In this document: piece after piece, positions 1-7,075 of the stretch | How positions within the stretch are numbered: the stretch's first letter is position 1 | Layout of the letters: each line of letters begins with the position of its first letter | Assembly: GCA_943324415.2 (NCBI GenBank) | Contig: CALPLN020000018.1 | Location: 1 to 19,255 of the forward strand | From: Sediminibacterium ginsengisoli | Lineage (GTDB): Bacteria > Bacteroidota > Bacteroidia > Chitinophagales > Chitinophagaceae | Length of the DNA stretch: 19,255 nt | Reading direction: 5' to 3' | Notes under the pieces: generated by a model | Databases searched by the model: none | Told to the model about the DNA's origin: nothing | What the model saw: the letters and a program-made list of their open reading frames with translations, nothing else | Translations under genes and position numbers: made by a program

Positions 1-1223
1 AATGGGGAGCCAATCATAGCATTCCAATTACCTTATCCTTGCCATCATTAGGACCAGTTACAATATCTCCTAATATCTCATTAGAAGAAAAATGGTTCGG
101 ACAACAAAATATTAAATCTTGGAATAGCCAATTGCAAAAAGTGGATACCACAATCAATAGAGGCTTCTATAGAGCAACTCAAATGAGTTTTGGATTAGGA
201 ACTGCTACAAGAATATTTGGTACTTATAAGTTTAAGAAAGGGGATATAAAAGCAATCCGTCACGAGATTCGACCATCTGTTTCAATCAATTATAAACCTG
301 ATATGGCAAAGGCCTATCATTATTCCACTCAAGTAGATACAAGTGGAAGAAGGTATCGTTTTTCTAAATATGATGGGAATGGGCTAGGTGGCGCATTTAG
401 TGAAGGACAATTTGGTGGAATGGGATTTGGAGTGGATAATTTCTTAGAGATGAAAGTCAAAGACAAGCAAGATACAAGTGCGGATGCATTTAAGAAATTC
501 AAATTAATAGAAGGTTTCGGATTTAATTCAAGTTATAATTTCCTAGCAGATAGTTTTGCATTAGGTGGATTTAATTTTTATGCAAGAACAACGCTATTTG
601 AAAAATTAAATATTACAACATCCTTCAATTTGGACCCATACGAAACAGACGCAAAAGGATTTAGAGTCAATAAATTAGCGATTGATCCATCAAGATTAAA
701 ATTTGGAAGTATTACCAATGGAGGTGTCTCCTTCTCCACTTCCTTTGCAAGTAAGTCAAAAGATAAAGCGAAAGACAAAAAGAGTATTCCTTTGGATCCT
801 TTTATGACACCTGATGAACAACAACGTCAACTTTTATATGTGAGGTCGAATCCTGCAGAATTCACAGACTTTAATACACCATGGTCATTAACCATGTCAT
901 ATTCTTTTCAATTTTCAAAAACCATCAAGCCAGATTATTCTGGATTCAAATTACAAACCTATTCTACTTTAAATTTAACGGGTGATTTTAGTGTTTCACC
1001 CAAATGGAAAGTAGGTGGTAGTAGTTATGTGGATTTGTCACAATTTTCTGTTCAGCAATTGAGTATGTTTATAACAAGAGAAATGCATTGTTGGCAGTTG
1101 GCAATTAATGTGATGCCGATAGGTATTTACAGATCATTTAGCATTACTGTAAATCCAAAATCAGGTATCTTAAGAGACCTGAAAATCAATAGAAGCAGAA
1201 CCTTCTCCAATTCAACTTATTAA
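1..1223 (+). CDS. lptD: LPS-assembly outer-membrane protein LptD, C-terminal part (5' truncated by window edge)
   Basis: The reading frame is open from base 3 to the TAA at 1221-1223, so the gene begins outside the window; the first internal ATG-like position (39) is not the real start. The visible 407 or so residues are rich in alternating aromatic/polar strands typical of an outer-membrane beta-barrel. They end in a stretch I recognise from Bacteroidota LptD proteins: strands around ITREMHCWQLAINVMP, then RSFSITVNPKSG and a basic tail LRDLKINRSR. In this family the barrel inserts lipopolysaccharide into the outer leaflet of the outer membrane. Usual family length is roughly 850-950 residues, so about half is missing. 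A Lys/Asp-rich loop near window bases 755-790 (KSKDKAKDKK) is a probable extracellular or periplasmic loop. Its stop codon overlaps that of the convergent acyltransferase gene. Function comes from family resemblance; another large barrel protein is possible but less likely. Confidence 0.8.
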   Translation, partial: WGANHSIPITLSLPSLGPVTISPNISLEEKWFGQQNIKSWNSQLQKVDTTINRGFYRATQMSFGLGTATRIFGTYKFKKGDIKAIRHEIRPSVSINYKPDMAKAYHYSTQVDTSGRRYRFSKYDGNGLGGAFSEGQFGGMGFGVDNFLEMKVKDKQDTSADAFKKFKLIEGFGFNSSYNFLADSFALGGFNFYARTTLFEKLNITTSFNLDPYETDAKGFRVNKLAIDPSRLKFGSITNGGVSFSTSFASKSKDKAKDKKSIPLDPFMTPDEQQRQLLYVRSNPAEFTDFNTPWSLTMSYSFQFSKTIKPDYSGFKLQTYSTLNLTGDFSVSPKWKVGGSSYVDLSQFSVQQLSMFITREMHCWQLAINVMPIGIYRSFSITVNPKSGILRDLKINRSRTFSNSTY

Positions 1224-1963
1224 GCTGGATTGTGTTTCTCATAATGGTCGGCCATGGTATCAAATGCTAATTTTTTCAAGGATTGAACAGTGTGTCCTTC
1301 GCTAGCAATAGGAGCCAATATATCCATTTGAATTTTGCCTGGTTTGAAACACATTGCAGGATAGGCAGGTAAAATCTTTTTGGTATTTAATAAGACAACT
1401 GGAACAATTGGTTTGTTAGTATCGATTGCTAACTTAAATGCTCCGTCATAAAATGATTTTAACGGCGCACTCGTTTTGTTTCTTGTACCTTCTGGATAGA
1501 TTAACATATCTAAGCCTTTTCCTAAAACTCTTTTCATTTCCTCGAAACTTGCTCTTCTACTTTGGTCGCTATTTCGGTCTACTATGACTGACCCAAATTG
1601 GTAAACCCAACCAAATAATGGCACATATACAAAACTTTTCTTTGCAATTGTTTTGTTAGCTCTTGGTAAAAAGGGCGTACTAACAGGTACGTCAATCAAA
1701 CTATTGTGATTGCAAATAACAATGGCAGGTTCTAAATGATTGAAATGGTGTTGACCAGTTACTTTAAATCTGCAACCTGATAATAGTAAAAACAAACCCA
1801 TCCAAATTCTAGATATAGATCGATGCCACTGCGTTTTATTAGGCTCAGGTAAGAAGAAGCAGGGTAGGTAAAACCATATAAATAGGAACATGGTGGATAC
1901 AAATACAAGCAATGCCCAAAAAGCCATCATGCGCCCAATAAATAATTGTACTTTTTTTATCAT
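1220..1963 (-). CDS. plsC: 1-acyl-sn-glycerol-3-phosphate acyltransferase (PlsC/LPLAT family)
   Basis: This 247-residue membrane protein belongs to the lysophospholipid acyltransferase family, which transfers a fatty acyl chain to lysophosphatidic acid to make phosphatidic acid at the inner membrane. A hydrophobic segment at about residues 13-38 is a membrane anchor. The catalytic NHxxxxD block is visible as NHNSLID (His86, Asp91). Motif II is around FVYVPLFGWVYQFGSVIVDR (111-130), and the substrate-binding EGTR motif is at 158-161 in YPEGTR. Length matches the family. It starts at an ATG one base after the stop of ung on the same strand, so the two are very likely co-transcribed. The TAA overlaps the lptD stop from the other strand, leaving no room for a terminator. 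Exact acyl acceptor (lyso-PA versus another lysolipid) cannot be decided from sequence. Confidence 0.9.
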   Translation of the reverse strand: MIKKVQLFIGRMMAFWALLVFVSTMFLFIWFYLPCFFLPEPNKTQWHRSISRIWMGLFLLLSGCRFKVTGQHHFNHLEPAIVICNHNSLIDVPVSTPFLPRANKTIAKKSFVYVPLFGWVYQFGSVIVDRNSDQSRRASFEEMKRVLGKGLDMLIYPEGTRNKTSAPLKSFYDGAFKLAIDTNKPIVPVVLLNTKKILPAYPAMCFKPGKIQMDILAPIASEGHTVQSLKKLAFDTMADHYEKHNPA

Positions 1964-1964
1964 A

Positions 1965-2636
1965 TTAAATTGACCAATCTATCGGGTCTTTTTTTGCTTG
2001 TATTAAAAATTGATTCGTAGCACTAAAATGTTTACACCCAAAAAAACCATTGTATGCACTTAGTGGAGAGGGATGTGCTGCTTTTAAAATCTTATGTTTG
2101 GTTGCATCGATTAAAATTTGTTTCTGACTTGCATAATTCCCCCATAAAATAAAGACTAAATCCGATTTTTCATTTGACAATAACTTTATCAAATCATCTG
2201 AAAACTGTGTCCAGCCAATTTTACTATGACTAGCTGGCTCATCTGCTCTAACAGTTAGTGCTGTGTTCAATAATAAAACGCCTTGCTTAGCCCATTTAGT
2301 TAAATCCCCTGTTTTAGGAATCGGCATTCCTATATCTTTATTTAATTCTTTATAGATATTCATTAAGGAAGGGGGAATCTTGCAATCTTCCGGAACAGAA
2401 AAACTAAGTCCCATTGCTTGCCCTGGCTGATGATAAGGATCTTGTCCCAATATGACCACTTTTACTTGATCAAATGTGGTTTGATTAAATGCATTGAATA
2501 TTAAGCTTCCTTTTGGATAAATAGTTCTATTAAGTGCTTTCTCTGTTTTAAGATGAGCAATGATGTGCTTAAAATAGGGACGCTCAAATAATGGCGCCAA
2601 AGCTTTTTTCCAACTGTCTTCTATTTTCACATCCAT
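1965..2636 (-). CDS. ung: Uracil-DNA glycosylase, family 1
   Basis: The enzyme removes uracil from DNA to begin base-excision repair in the cytoplasm. The family 1 signature GQDPYHQPGQAMGLSF is present; with the ATG at 2636 the catalytic Asp is D66. The second active-site motif HPSPLSAYNGFFGCKHF carries His188. The uracil-binding segment LVFILWGNYA lies between them. The 223-residue length is normal for the family. The frame also allows a GTG start at 2642 (two residues longer); I prefer the ATG because it begins the conserved region directly. It is the first gene of a minus-strand unit with the acyltransferase, separated by one base. It diverges from a secreted protein gene at 2681, so its promoter must lie in the short gap between them; a TAATTTAG sequence just upstream of the start resembles a Bacteroidota -7 box but has no convincing -33 partner. 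Confidence 0.96.
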   Translation of the reverse strand: MDVKIEDSWKKALAPLFERPYFKHIIAHLKTEKALNRTIYPKGSLIFNAFNQTTFDQVKVVILGQDPYHQPGQAMGLSFSVPEDCKIPPSLMNIYKELNKDIGMPIPKTGDLTKWAKQGVLLLNTALTVRADEPASHSKIGWTQFSDDLIKLLSNEKSDLVFILWGNYASQKQILIDATKHKILKAAHPSPLSAYNGFFGCKHFSATNQFLIQAKKDPIDWSI

Positions 2637-2680
2637 AATCACTAAATTACAGCTTTTAGCTATAAAACGGTGGGTTCTAT

Positions 2681-3838
2681 ATGAAAAACGGGGTACTATT
2701 CATTTTAATTTTTGTCTTTTCTATCCGTCTTTTTGCTGCCCCTACAGTGAAAGATAGTACCCTATTTGATGAAAGATTAGCCCTCTTAAACATGGTGGCT
2801 AGCTTGCAATTAAAGGAGGATCAAAATACTTTAAAAGGCGCTTTTCCATCTTACAGGAAGTATTTTTATAGTCGTCAATTAAAACAAGAAGACAATGTTT
2901 TTTTCACGACTTTAATCTTGTTCAATCTTGGACAATTTAGGGAATGGATGCAGCCCGAAGAAAAGTCATTATATGATCAATGTAAAAGGAATGCCATCGA
3001 ATATATCAATCGGTTTAAGAACGAAAAGAATCAATTAACTTATAATTTCTGGCCAAGGAATCCGCCTCAAATATTTCCGAATGGGGGTTGGTTAAATCAA
3101 TTCAATCAACGGTTCGCTTTAGCTGATGACATTGATGACGGAGCGATCACATTATTGGCTTTAAATGCCAATGACACGCTTGCAAATGCAATGCGCTCTA
3201 AGTTTGAAGCGTTTAGAGTGGGAAGGGGTAAGCCGAATCGTAGTTTCTACTCAAGGTTTAAAAATAGACCTGTTTATAGTACTTGGCTTGGCCATAAGAT
3301 GCCTAAGGATGTGGATTTGTCTGTATTAACAAATGTCTTATTGTTGCATACGGTATCTGGATTATCGCTAAATGCAACTGATACTGCTAGTCTTGATTTA
3401 ATAGTGGATTTAATTAAAGCAAATAAACATGTGGATGATCCAAAATTGGTTTCTCAACATTATGCGCATACAGCTACCATTTTGTATCATGTATCTAGAT
3501 TAATGTATTTTTCTACTTACCCTCCTTTATTGGCGCTTAAATCTGATGTACTTCTTCAGTCTTTGGATTTATTGAAAGGGTCAAAATATCCACTTGAACA
3601 ATTGTTACTGCACACGAGTATTTTAAGACTAGGCGGAAAAGTTGACAGTTCTTTAAGTATTAATATGCAAGCATTGCAAAAGAATGATTACCCTTATTTT
3701 GTTGCCAATATTGCCTCGGTTTTAAACAATCCAATGAAAAGAATTGTGAACGCTAGTAATTTGGTTCGTTTTGACTATTATTCCTATGCGTTTAATTTGT
3801 CACTTTTATATGAAAATAGGATGTTGAGGAGTCGGTGA
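2681..3838 (+). CDS. Secreted helical protein of unknown function
   Basis: I do not recognise this 385-residue protein as a named family. It has a clear Sec signal peptide (hydrophobic 4-18, cleavage near residue 20, LFA-AP), so it is periplasmic or surface-exposed. The rest looks almost entirely alpha-helical. Two stretches, ADDIDDGAITLLAL (about 148-161) and DVDLSVLTNVLLL (about 210-222), each put acidic residues just before a hydrophobic helix. This resembles the helix-pair repeats of alpha/alpha-toroid proteins (terpenoid-cyclase or six-hairpin type folds). The segment YNFWPRNPPQIFPNGGWLNQF between helices may form a binding loop. A toroid fold is inference. It diverges from ung with only a short shared spacer, and its stop codon abuts the 60-bp tandem repeat region. 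No catalytic motif can be assigned. Confidence 0.8.
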   Translation: MKNGVLFILIFVFSIRLFAAPTVKDSTLFDERLALLNMVASLQLKEDQNTLKGAFPSYRKYFYSRQLKQEDNVFFTTLILFNLGQFREWMQPEEKSLYDQCKRNAIEYINRFKNEKNQLTYNFWPRNPPQIFPNGGWLNQFNQRFALADDIDDGAITLLALNANDTLANAMRSKFEAFRVGRGKPNRSFYSRFKNRPVYSTWLGHKMPKDVDLSVLTNVLLLHTVSGLSLNATDTASLDLIVDLIKANKHVDDPKLVSQHYAHTATILYHVSRLMYFSTYPPLLALKSDVLLQSLDLLKGSKYPLEQLLLHTSILRLGGKVDSSLSINMQALQKNDYPYFVANIASVLNNPMKRIVNASNLVRFDYYSYAFNLSLLYENRMLRSR

Positions 3839-3990
3839 TCCTTTTTGGGATATTCATCAAAACCTTTTAAAAAGGATTGTCGTCGTTTCACTCCGACATC
3901 CTTTTTGGGATCTTACCCAAAGCCTTTCCTAAAGGATTGTCGTCGTTTCACTCCGACATCCTTTTTTGGATCTTACCCAAAGCCTTTCAA
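3838..3990. repeat. 60-bp tandem direct repeat, about 2.5 copies, with internal hairpins
   Basis: Three units start at about 3838, 3898 and 3958 with an exact 60-bp period. The block 3873-3900 (AGGATTGTCGTCGTTTCACT and on) recurs at 3933-3960, and the CTTACCCAAAGCC block at 3912-3924 recurs at 3972-3984. The first copy is the most diverged. Each full unit can fold: AAAGGA-T-TGTCG pairs with CGACATCCTTT across a short loop, and TTTGGG pairs with CCCAAA across ATCTTA. The frame is open in places and would give a 20-residue repeat peptide, but start and composition do not suggest a real gene. It resembles an intergenic repetitive element rather than coding DNA. Confidence 0.85.
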
Positions 3991-3991
3991 A

Positions 3992-4010
3992 AGTCCCGAG
4001 TAGCGGGACT
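3992..4010 (+). terminator. Hairpin, possible terminator of the upstream secreted-protein gene
   Basis: AGTCCCG (3992-3998) pairs perfectly with CGGGACT (4004-4010) around the loop AGTAG. It is followed by GTTTGCTTTT, a moderately T-rich run. It lies about 150 bp after the stop at 3838, beyond the tandem repeat, so it may end that transcript. The U-tract is imperfect, so a role as a repeat-borne structure is also possible. Confidence 0.5.
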
Positions 4011-4014
4011 GTTT

Positions 4015-4076
4015 GCTTTTGTATTTCATGTCAACGCCTGCAAGCGAGCTTGCGCGTTTCCCTAAAATACAAAAGC
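4015..4076. repeat. Large nested inverted repeat
   Basis: GCTTTTGTATTT (4015-4026) is the exact reverse complement of AAATACAAAAGC (4065-4076), a 12-bp outer stem. Inside it AACGC (4033-4037) pairs with GCGTT (4054-4058), and GCAAGC (4040-4045) with GCTTGC (4048-4053), with a 2-base bulge and a GA turn. The two strands of the central internal loop are six bases each. No coding potential is seen. The right arm shares bases 4072-4076 with the stem of the tRNA-Arg terminator, so the two structures exclude each other. Confidence 0.7.
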
Positions 4077-4099
4077 CTCTCACTTTCGTGAGAGGCTTT
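4072..4099 (-). terminator. Rho-independent terminator of tRNA-Arg
   Basis: AAAGCCTCTCAC (4072-4083) pairs perfectly with GTGAGAGGCTTT (4088-4099) around a four-base loop. Read on the minus strand, the hairpin begins two bases after the 3' end of the tRNA and is followed by a TTTTGTATTTT run. It fits a classic terminator for the tRNA transcript. Confidence 0.85.
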
Positions 4100-4100
4100 G

Positions 4101-4174
4101 TGATTCGGATTGGATTCGAACCAATGGCCCTCATCTTAGAAGGATGACGCTCTATCCAGCTGAGCTACCGAACC
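4101..4174 (-). tRNA. tRNA-Arg (anticodon TCT)
   Basis: The minus strand folds into a complete 74-nt cloverleaf. The acceptor stem GGTTCGG pairs with CCGAATC (one G-T pair), the D arm contains AGCTCAGCTGGATAGAGC, and the anticodon stem TCATC/GATGA encloses CTTCTAA with anticodon TCT, which reads AGA/AGG. The T arm is ATTGG-TTCGAAT-CCAAT and the discriminator is A. CCA is not encoded (the genome has CAA), so it must be added after transcription. A strong terminator follows at once; no clear promoter is seen upstream. Confidence 0.97.
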
Positions 4175-4219
4175 ATCTTCCCCATAACAAATAATGCCTT
4201 GGGGTTGCAAAATAAAGAT

Positions 4220-4256
4220 AATTTGAGCGTTTTTCAAAGAAATATTAACTCAAATT
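4220..4256 (-). terminator. Weak hairpin after tcdA
   Basis: AATTTGAG (4220-4227) is the reverse complement of CTCAAATT (4249-4256), separated by 21 bases. On the minus strand it starts 8 bases after the tcdA stop and is followed by ATCTTTATTTT. The stem is AT-rich and the loop long, so termination would be weak at best. Confidence 0.35.
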
Positions 4257-4264
4257 GGTCTAAA

Positions 4265-4990
4265 TCAATCCTTTGCTATTAAATCTTGAATGACTACACT
4301 TGCTACAGTACATCCAAATATTGCAGGCATATAGCTTAATGTGCCAATTATGGACTTTTTAGGAAAGGCTTTTTCTGTCACTATAATCTTGTCTTGATCG
4401 GCTTTTTCGGGGCTAAAAACCACTTTTAAACCTTTTTTGATGCCTAATGCCTGTAATCTTTTCCTCACATAACGTGCAAGATTGCAGATATAGGTTTTAG
4501 AGATATCGGTGACTTTGATCTGACTAGGATCCACTTTGCCACCGGCGCCCATTGAACTTACAATTGGTAAACTTCGATCTATACAACCCTTAATTAAAAA
4601 TGTTTTCGCAGATAAAGTATCAATACAATCCACGACATAATCCCATTGAGTGCTATCTAATAAATTCTTGGTTAAATCTTCTTTGATAAAAATCTCTAAA
4701 ATGGTTAAGTCTAATTCAGGATTGATATCTTTTAATCTTGCTCCAAGTACCTGAGCTTTTGGCATACCAGCAGTAGAATGCAATGCAGGTATTTGTCTAT
4801 TGATATTGCTAAGGTCAATAGTATCATTGTCTACAATGGTCATTTTACCTACACCGGCCCTTACAATCATTTCGGCACAAATTCCTCCAACACCACCTAG
4901 GCCAACGATTAACACGTTTTTACCCATTAAGGAATTTATACTTTCTGCGCCTAACATTAGTTCAGTTCTACTCATCCAATAGGGTATCAT
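4265..4990 (-). CDS. tcdA: tRNA threonylcarbamoyladenosine dehydratase (TcdA/CsdL, ThiF-like E1 fold)
   Basis: This family uses ATP to cyclise the t6A at position 37 of ANN-reading tRNAs into the hydantoin form ct6A. The 241-residue protein has the E1-like Rossmann nucleotide site GLGGVGG (30-36), the acidic residue ending the second strand (D54 in IVDND), and the SNINRQ motif (61-66) with the Arg that contacts ATP. VDCIDTL follows near residue 117, and the MGAGGKVDPSQIKVTDIS segment is specific to TcdA rather than ThiF or MoeB. There is no CxxC zinc pair, also as expected of TcdA. The N-terminus MSRTELMLG preceded by five residues matches Bacteroidota homologues, supporting the ATG at 4990. 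It diverges from the BNR protein with a 33-bp gap and lies upstream of tRNA-Arg on the same strand. Confidence 0.94.
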   Translation of the reverse strand: MIPYWMSRTELMLGAESINSLMGKNVLIVGLGGVGGICAEMIVRAGVGKMTIVDNDTIDLSNINRQIPALHSTAGMPKAQVLGARLKDINPELDLTILEIFIKEDLTKNLLDSTQWDYVVDCIDTLSAKTFLIKGCIDRSLPIVSSMGAGGKVDPSQIKVTDISKTYICNLARYVRKRLQALGIKKGLKVVFSPEKADQDKIIVTEKAFPKKSIIGTLSYMPAIFGCTVASVVIQDLIAKD

Positions 4991-5023
4991 ATCGTATCTT
5001 TATCCTGCAAAAATCATAAAACC

Positions 5024-6073
5024 ATGTCTATTTCAAAAATCTTTTTTGTAATCGCTATTTTCTTGACATCAAGTGTTTCGGCTCAATATTCCATCAAGGA
5101 ATTGACCACGCAAAAAGGAGTAAGTATTAGAAGCTTATCTGTTCCTTCTGAAAAAGTGATTTGGGCAAGTGGATCAAAGGGGATGATCGCTAAATCAACT
5201 GATGAAGGAGTGACATTTGATTGGATGCAAGTGAAAGGATACGAAAAAAGAGATTTCAGGGCAATGCATGCATGGAACGATCAAGAAGCAATAATAGTAG
5301 CAGTTGCAGCACCTGCAATCATTTTAAAAACAAAAGACGGGGGGGCTTCATGGTATACTGTTTATGAAAATAAAGACACAGCGATGTTTTTAGATGCCAT
5401 CCATTTTAAAGATTCAAAAAACGGAATCGTTATAGGCGATCCCATTGATGGAGTGGTATTTATGTTAACAAGCAATAATAAAGGGGAGTCTTGGTCAAAA
5501 GTGCCTAAGTCCTATTTCTCTTCTAATTTACACAATGGAGAAGCATTTTTTGCATCGAGTAATTCTAATCTAGTACATGTGGGCAATGCGTATTTCATGG
5601 TAACAGGTGGATTGAAAAGTAGGATTTGGAATAATGGCGGAGCAACTGATTTGCCTCTTTTACAAGGTACTAGTTCAACTGGAGCCAATAGTATTGCAGT
5701 TTCACCTAATCAACAAAAACTTGTAATAGTAGGTGGAGATTTTACGCAGGATAAATTATCGGATAAGAATATAATTGGGTATCAATTGTTTTTAGAACCT
5801 AAGTCAGATCAAAAATATTTAACAAAAAAACGTACTATTTTACAACCCCTTATTTTAGGATCTCCGAATGGATATAAATCATGTGTTGAATTCATCAACA
5901 ATCAAATCATACTAACTAGTGGGACATCCGGTGTTGATATTTCAGAAGATGGGGGTAAACAATGGAACAAAATTACGGATGCCTCATTTCATGTAATCAA
6001 AAGACATGTAAATAAAATGGGCGCCTATTTAGCAGGAGCTGGTGGAAGAATCAGCTATGTTCAAATCCAATAG
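5024..6073 (+). CDS. Secreted Ycf48-like / BNR-repeat beta-propeller protein
   Basis: The 349-residue protein has a Sec signal peptide (cleavage near A20, SVSA-QY) and repeats of the Asp-box type S-x-D-x-G-x-x-W seen in sialidase, Vps10 and Ycf48 propellers: STDEGVTFDW (about 63-72), KTKDGGASW (about 104-112), TSNNKGESW (about 148-156) and SEDGGKQWN (about 306-314). Each box is a beta-turn on the propeller edge and is not itself catalytic. Such proteins in Bacteroidota are often labelled oxidoreductase or photosystem-stability-factor-like without functional proof. There is no T9SS sorting domain, so it is probably periplasmic. An ATG at 5024 gives a perfect signal peptide. A TATCTTTA sequence at 4995-5002 could be its -7 box. 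Its ligand or partner cannot be inferred. Confidence 0.85.
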   Translation: MSISKIFFVIAIFLTSSVSAQYSIKELTTQKGVSIRSLSVPSEKVIWASGSKGMIAKSTDEGVTFDWMQVKGYEKRDFRAMHAWNDQEAIIVAVAAPAIILKTKDGGASWYTVYENKDTAMFLDAIHFKDSKNGIVIGDPIDGVVFMLTSNNKGESWSKVPKSYFSSNLHNGEAFFASSNSNLVHVGNAYFMVTGGLKSRIWNNGGATDLPLLQGTSSTGANSIAVSPNQQKLVIVGGDFTQDKLSDKNIIGYQLFLEPKSDQKYLTKKRTILQPLILGSPNGYKSCVEFINNQIILTSGTSGVDISEDGGKQWNKITDASFHVIKRHVNKMGAYLAGAGGRISYVQIQ

Positions 6074-6116
6074 CTTAAACAAACTTTACTGATTCCGAAA
6101 TTTTACATTGTTGCTT

Positions 6117-6147
6117 TTTGAAAATAAATGAACATGTATTAACTTAG
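6117..6147 (+). promoter_or_regulatory. Bacteroidota-type promoter of the YCII-like gene
   Basis: TTTG at 6117-6120, a 19-bp spacer and TAACTTAG at 6140-6147 match the primary sigma consensus TTTG-N19-21-TAnnTTTG with one mismatch. The ATG of the next gene is at 6155, only 7 bases beyond the -7 box, so the transcript would have almost no leader. Confidence 0.6.
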
Positions 6148-6154
6148 TACTAGG

Positions 6155-6445
6155 ATGAAAAAGTATCAAGCTATCATATCTTTTAATATGGATGAGGAGT
6201 TTATGACTCTTGTGCCTCCTCATAGAACCTACATCAACTTTCTTTTAAATAAAGGGGTGATAGAAACTTATTCTGTAAGTATGGAATCTCAACAATCCTG
6301 GATTACGATCAATGCAGATACCAAGACCGAAGCAGAAGGCATCCTTCAAAAGTCACCTTTGTCAAAGTATTGGAATTTCGAGGTTGTCGAATTATTCGTA
6401 CATGATAGTCAGTCAAATAGGTTTCCAGCAGTCCAATTAAACTAG
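6155..6445 (+). CDS. Small YCII-like (ferredoxin-fold, dimeric alpha/beta barrel) protein
   Basis: This 96-residue cytoplasmic protein has no signal peptide or membrane segment. The order of elements suits the YCII / muconolactone-isomerase-like fold: a first strand KKYQAIISF; a helix with His23 and Arg24 in PPHRTYINFLLNKGVIETY; a strand SWITINA; a second helix with TEAEGILQKSPLSKYW; and a final strand FEVVELFVHD. The pattern of a helix ending in a KG turn followed later by A-x-T-x-x-E-A is usual in YCII-related proteins. These form dimers and some bind small aromatic molecules, but most have no known reaction. It stands alone, with its own promoter 5' and an AT-rich inverted repeat 3'. Assignment rests on pattern only. 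Confidence 0.75.
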   Translation: MKKYQAIISFNMDEEFMTLVPPHRTYINFLLNKGVIETYSVSMESQQSWITINADTKTEAEGILQKSPLSKYWNFEVVELFVHDSQSNRFPAVQLN

Positions 6446-6472
6446 TATTCTTTAAAATCAATTCGCATGCTG

Positions 6473-6500
6473 ATTAAAATCATCTTTTTAAGATTTTAAT
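6473..6500. repeat. Inverted repeat, possible weak terminator
   Basis: ATTAAAATC (6473-6481) is the exact reverse complement of GATTTTAAT (6492-6500), with a 10-base T-rich loop. It lies between the YCII-like gene and the T9SS gene at 6530. Its AT-only stem is followed by no real T-run, so termination is uncertain; a protein-binding site is equally possible. Confidence 0.4.
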
Positions 6501-6529
6501 GCACCTATCTTCAACAGAATTTTTAGTTT

Positions 6530-7075
6530 GTGTTGAATAAAGCTTTCCTATTATTTTTCTTACTTATTTGTACCGTACTAAAATCGAATGCACAAGTACT
6601 CCAGCATATACATTTTGGTACGCTCAACGCTGCTGGTGCCTCAACTCAATCTGGTGCATTTATTTATGATTGGAATTTAGGGACGCTTTTTACTAGCTCT
6701 TTTTCTGATGATCGATTTTTGCTACTAACTAGTGGCTTTATACAGTCAAAAGAGTTGGCCAAAATACTTTCACCAGCAATTGATAGTTTATTGGAATTAG
6801 ATAAAAATTCAAATTTAATTTCAATTTATCCAAACCCTGCAACTCATTTTATTTTCATTTTAAATCCACAAAATGAAATCAAAATCATCAATATCAACCT
6901 TTATTCTATAAAAGGTGAATTGTTGAAAAAAATTGATGCGCCATATAGTACTACAATTTATAATAAAATGATTTCCTTGTCAAATTTTGTAGCGGGCACT
7001 TATATTTTTAGTATAAATTATATCATTGCGGGCAAATTTTATAGGACTAAGCTTTTTAGAATAATTAAAATCTAA
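6530..7075 (+). CDS. Small secreted protein with T9SS type A sorting domain
   Basis: The 181-residue protein has a signal peptide (MLNKAFLLFFLL..., cleavage after A21 before Q) and a C-terminal T9SS sorting domain from about residue 96, with ISIYPNPATHF (PNP at 101-103) and a final basic strand TKLFRIIKI. The domain is recognised by the type IX system, removed, and often replaced by a lipid anchor at the cell surface. The mature middle part is only about 75 residues (HFGTLNAAGASTQSGAFIYDW...), with no known fold. Start choice: a TAG lies 6 bases upstream in frame, so the start must be the GTG at 6530 or the TTG at 6533; no ATG would keep the signal peptide. Its TAA overlaps the ATG of the next gene by one base (TAATG), so the two are co-translated. 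Confidence 0.85.
   Translation: MLNKAFLLFFLLICTVLKSNAQVLQHIHFGTLNAAGASTQSGAFIYDWNLGTLFTSSFSDDRFLLLTSGFIQSKELAKILSPAIDSLLELDKNSNLISIYPNPATHFIFILNPQNEIKIININLYSIKGELLKKIDAPYSTTIYNKMISLSNFVAGTYIFSINYIIAGKFYRTKLFRIIKI

Noticed and set aside
3838..3990. CRISPR array
   Set aside because: The repeats are directly tandem with a 60-bp period and no variable spacers; no cas genes are present.
3877..4065. Open frame giving a 20-residue repeat peptide (SSFHSDILFGILPKAF)
   Set aside because: It is a by-product of the 60-bp tandem repeat, starts at a TTG and runs through hairpins; no coding signal.
4101..4174. tRNA-Arg as an integration site of a mobile element
   Set aside because: No integrase, no direct repeat of the tRNA 3' end and a normal terminator directly after the tRNA.
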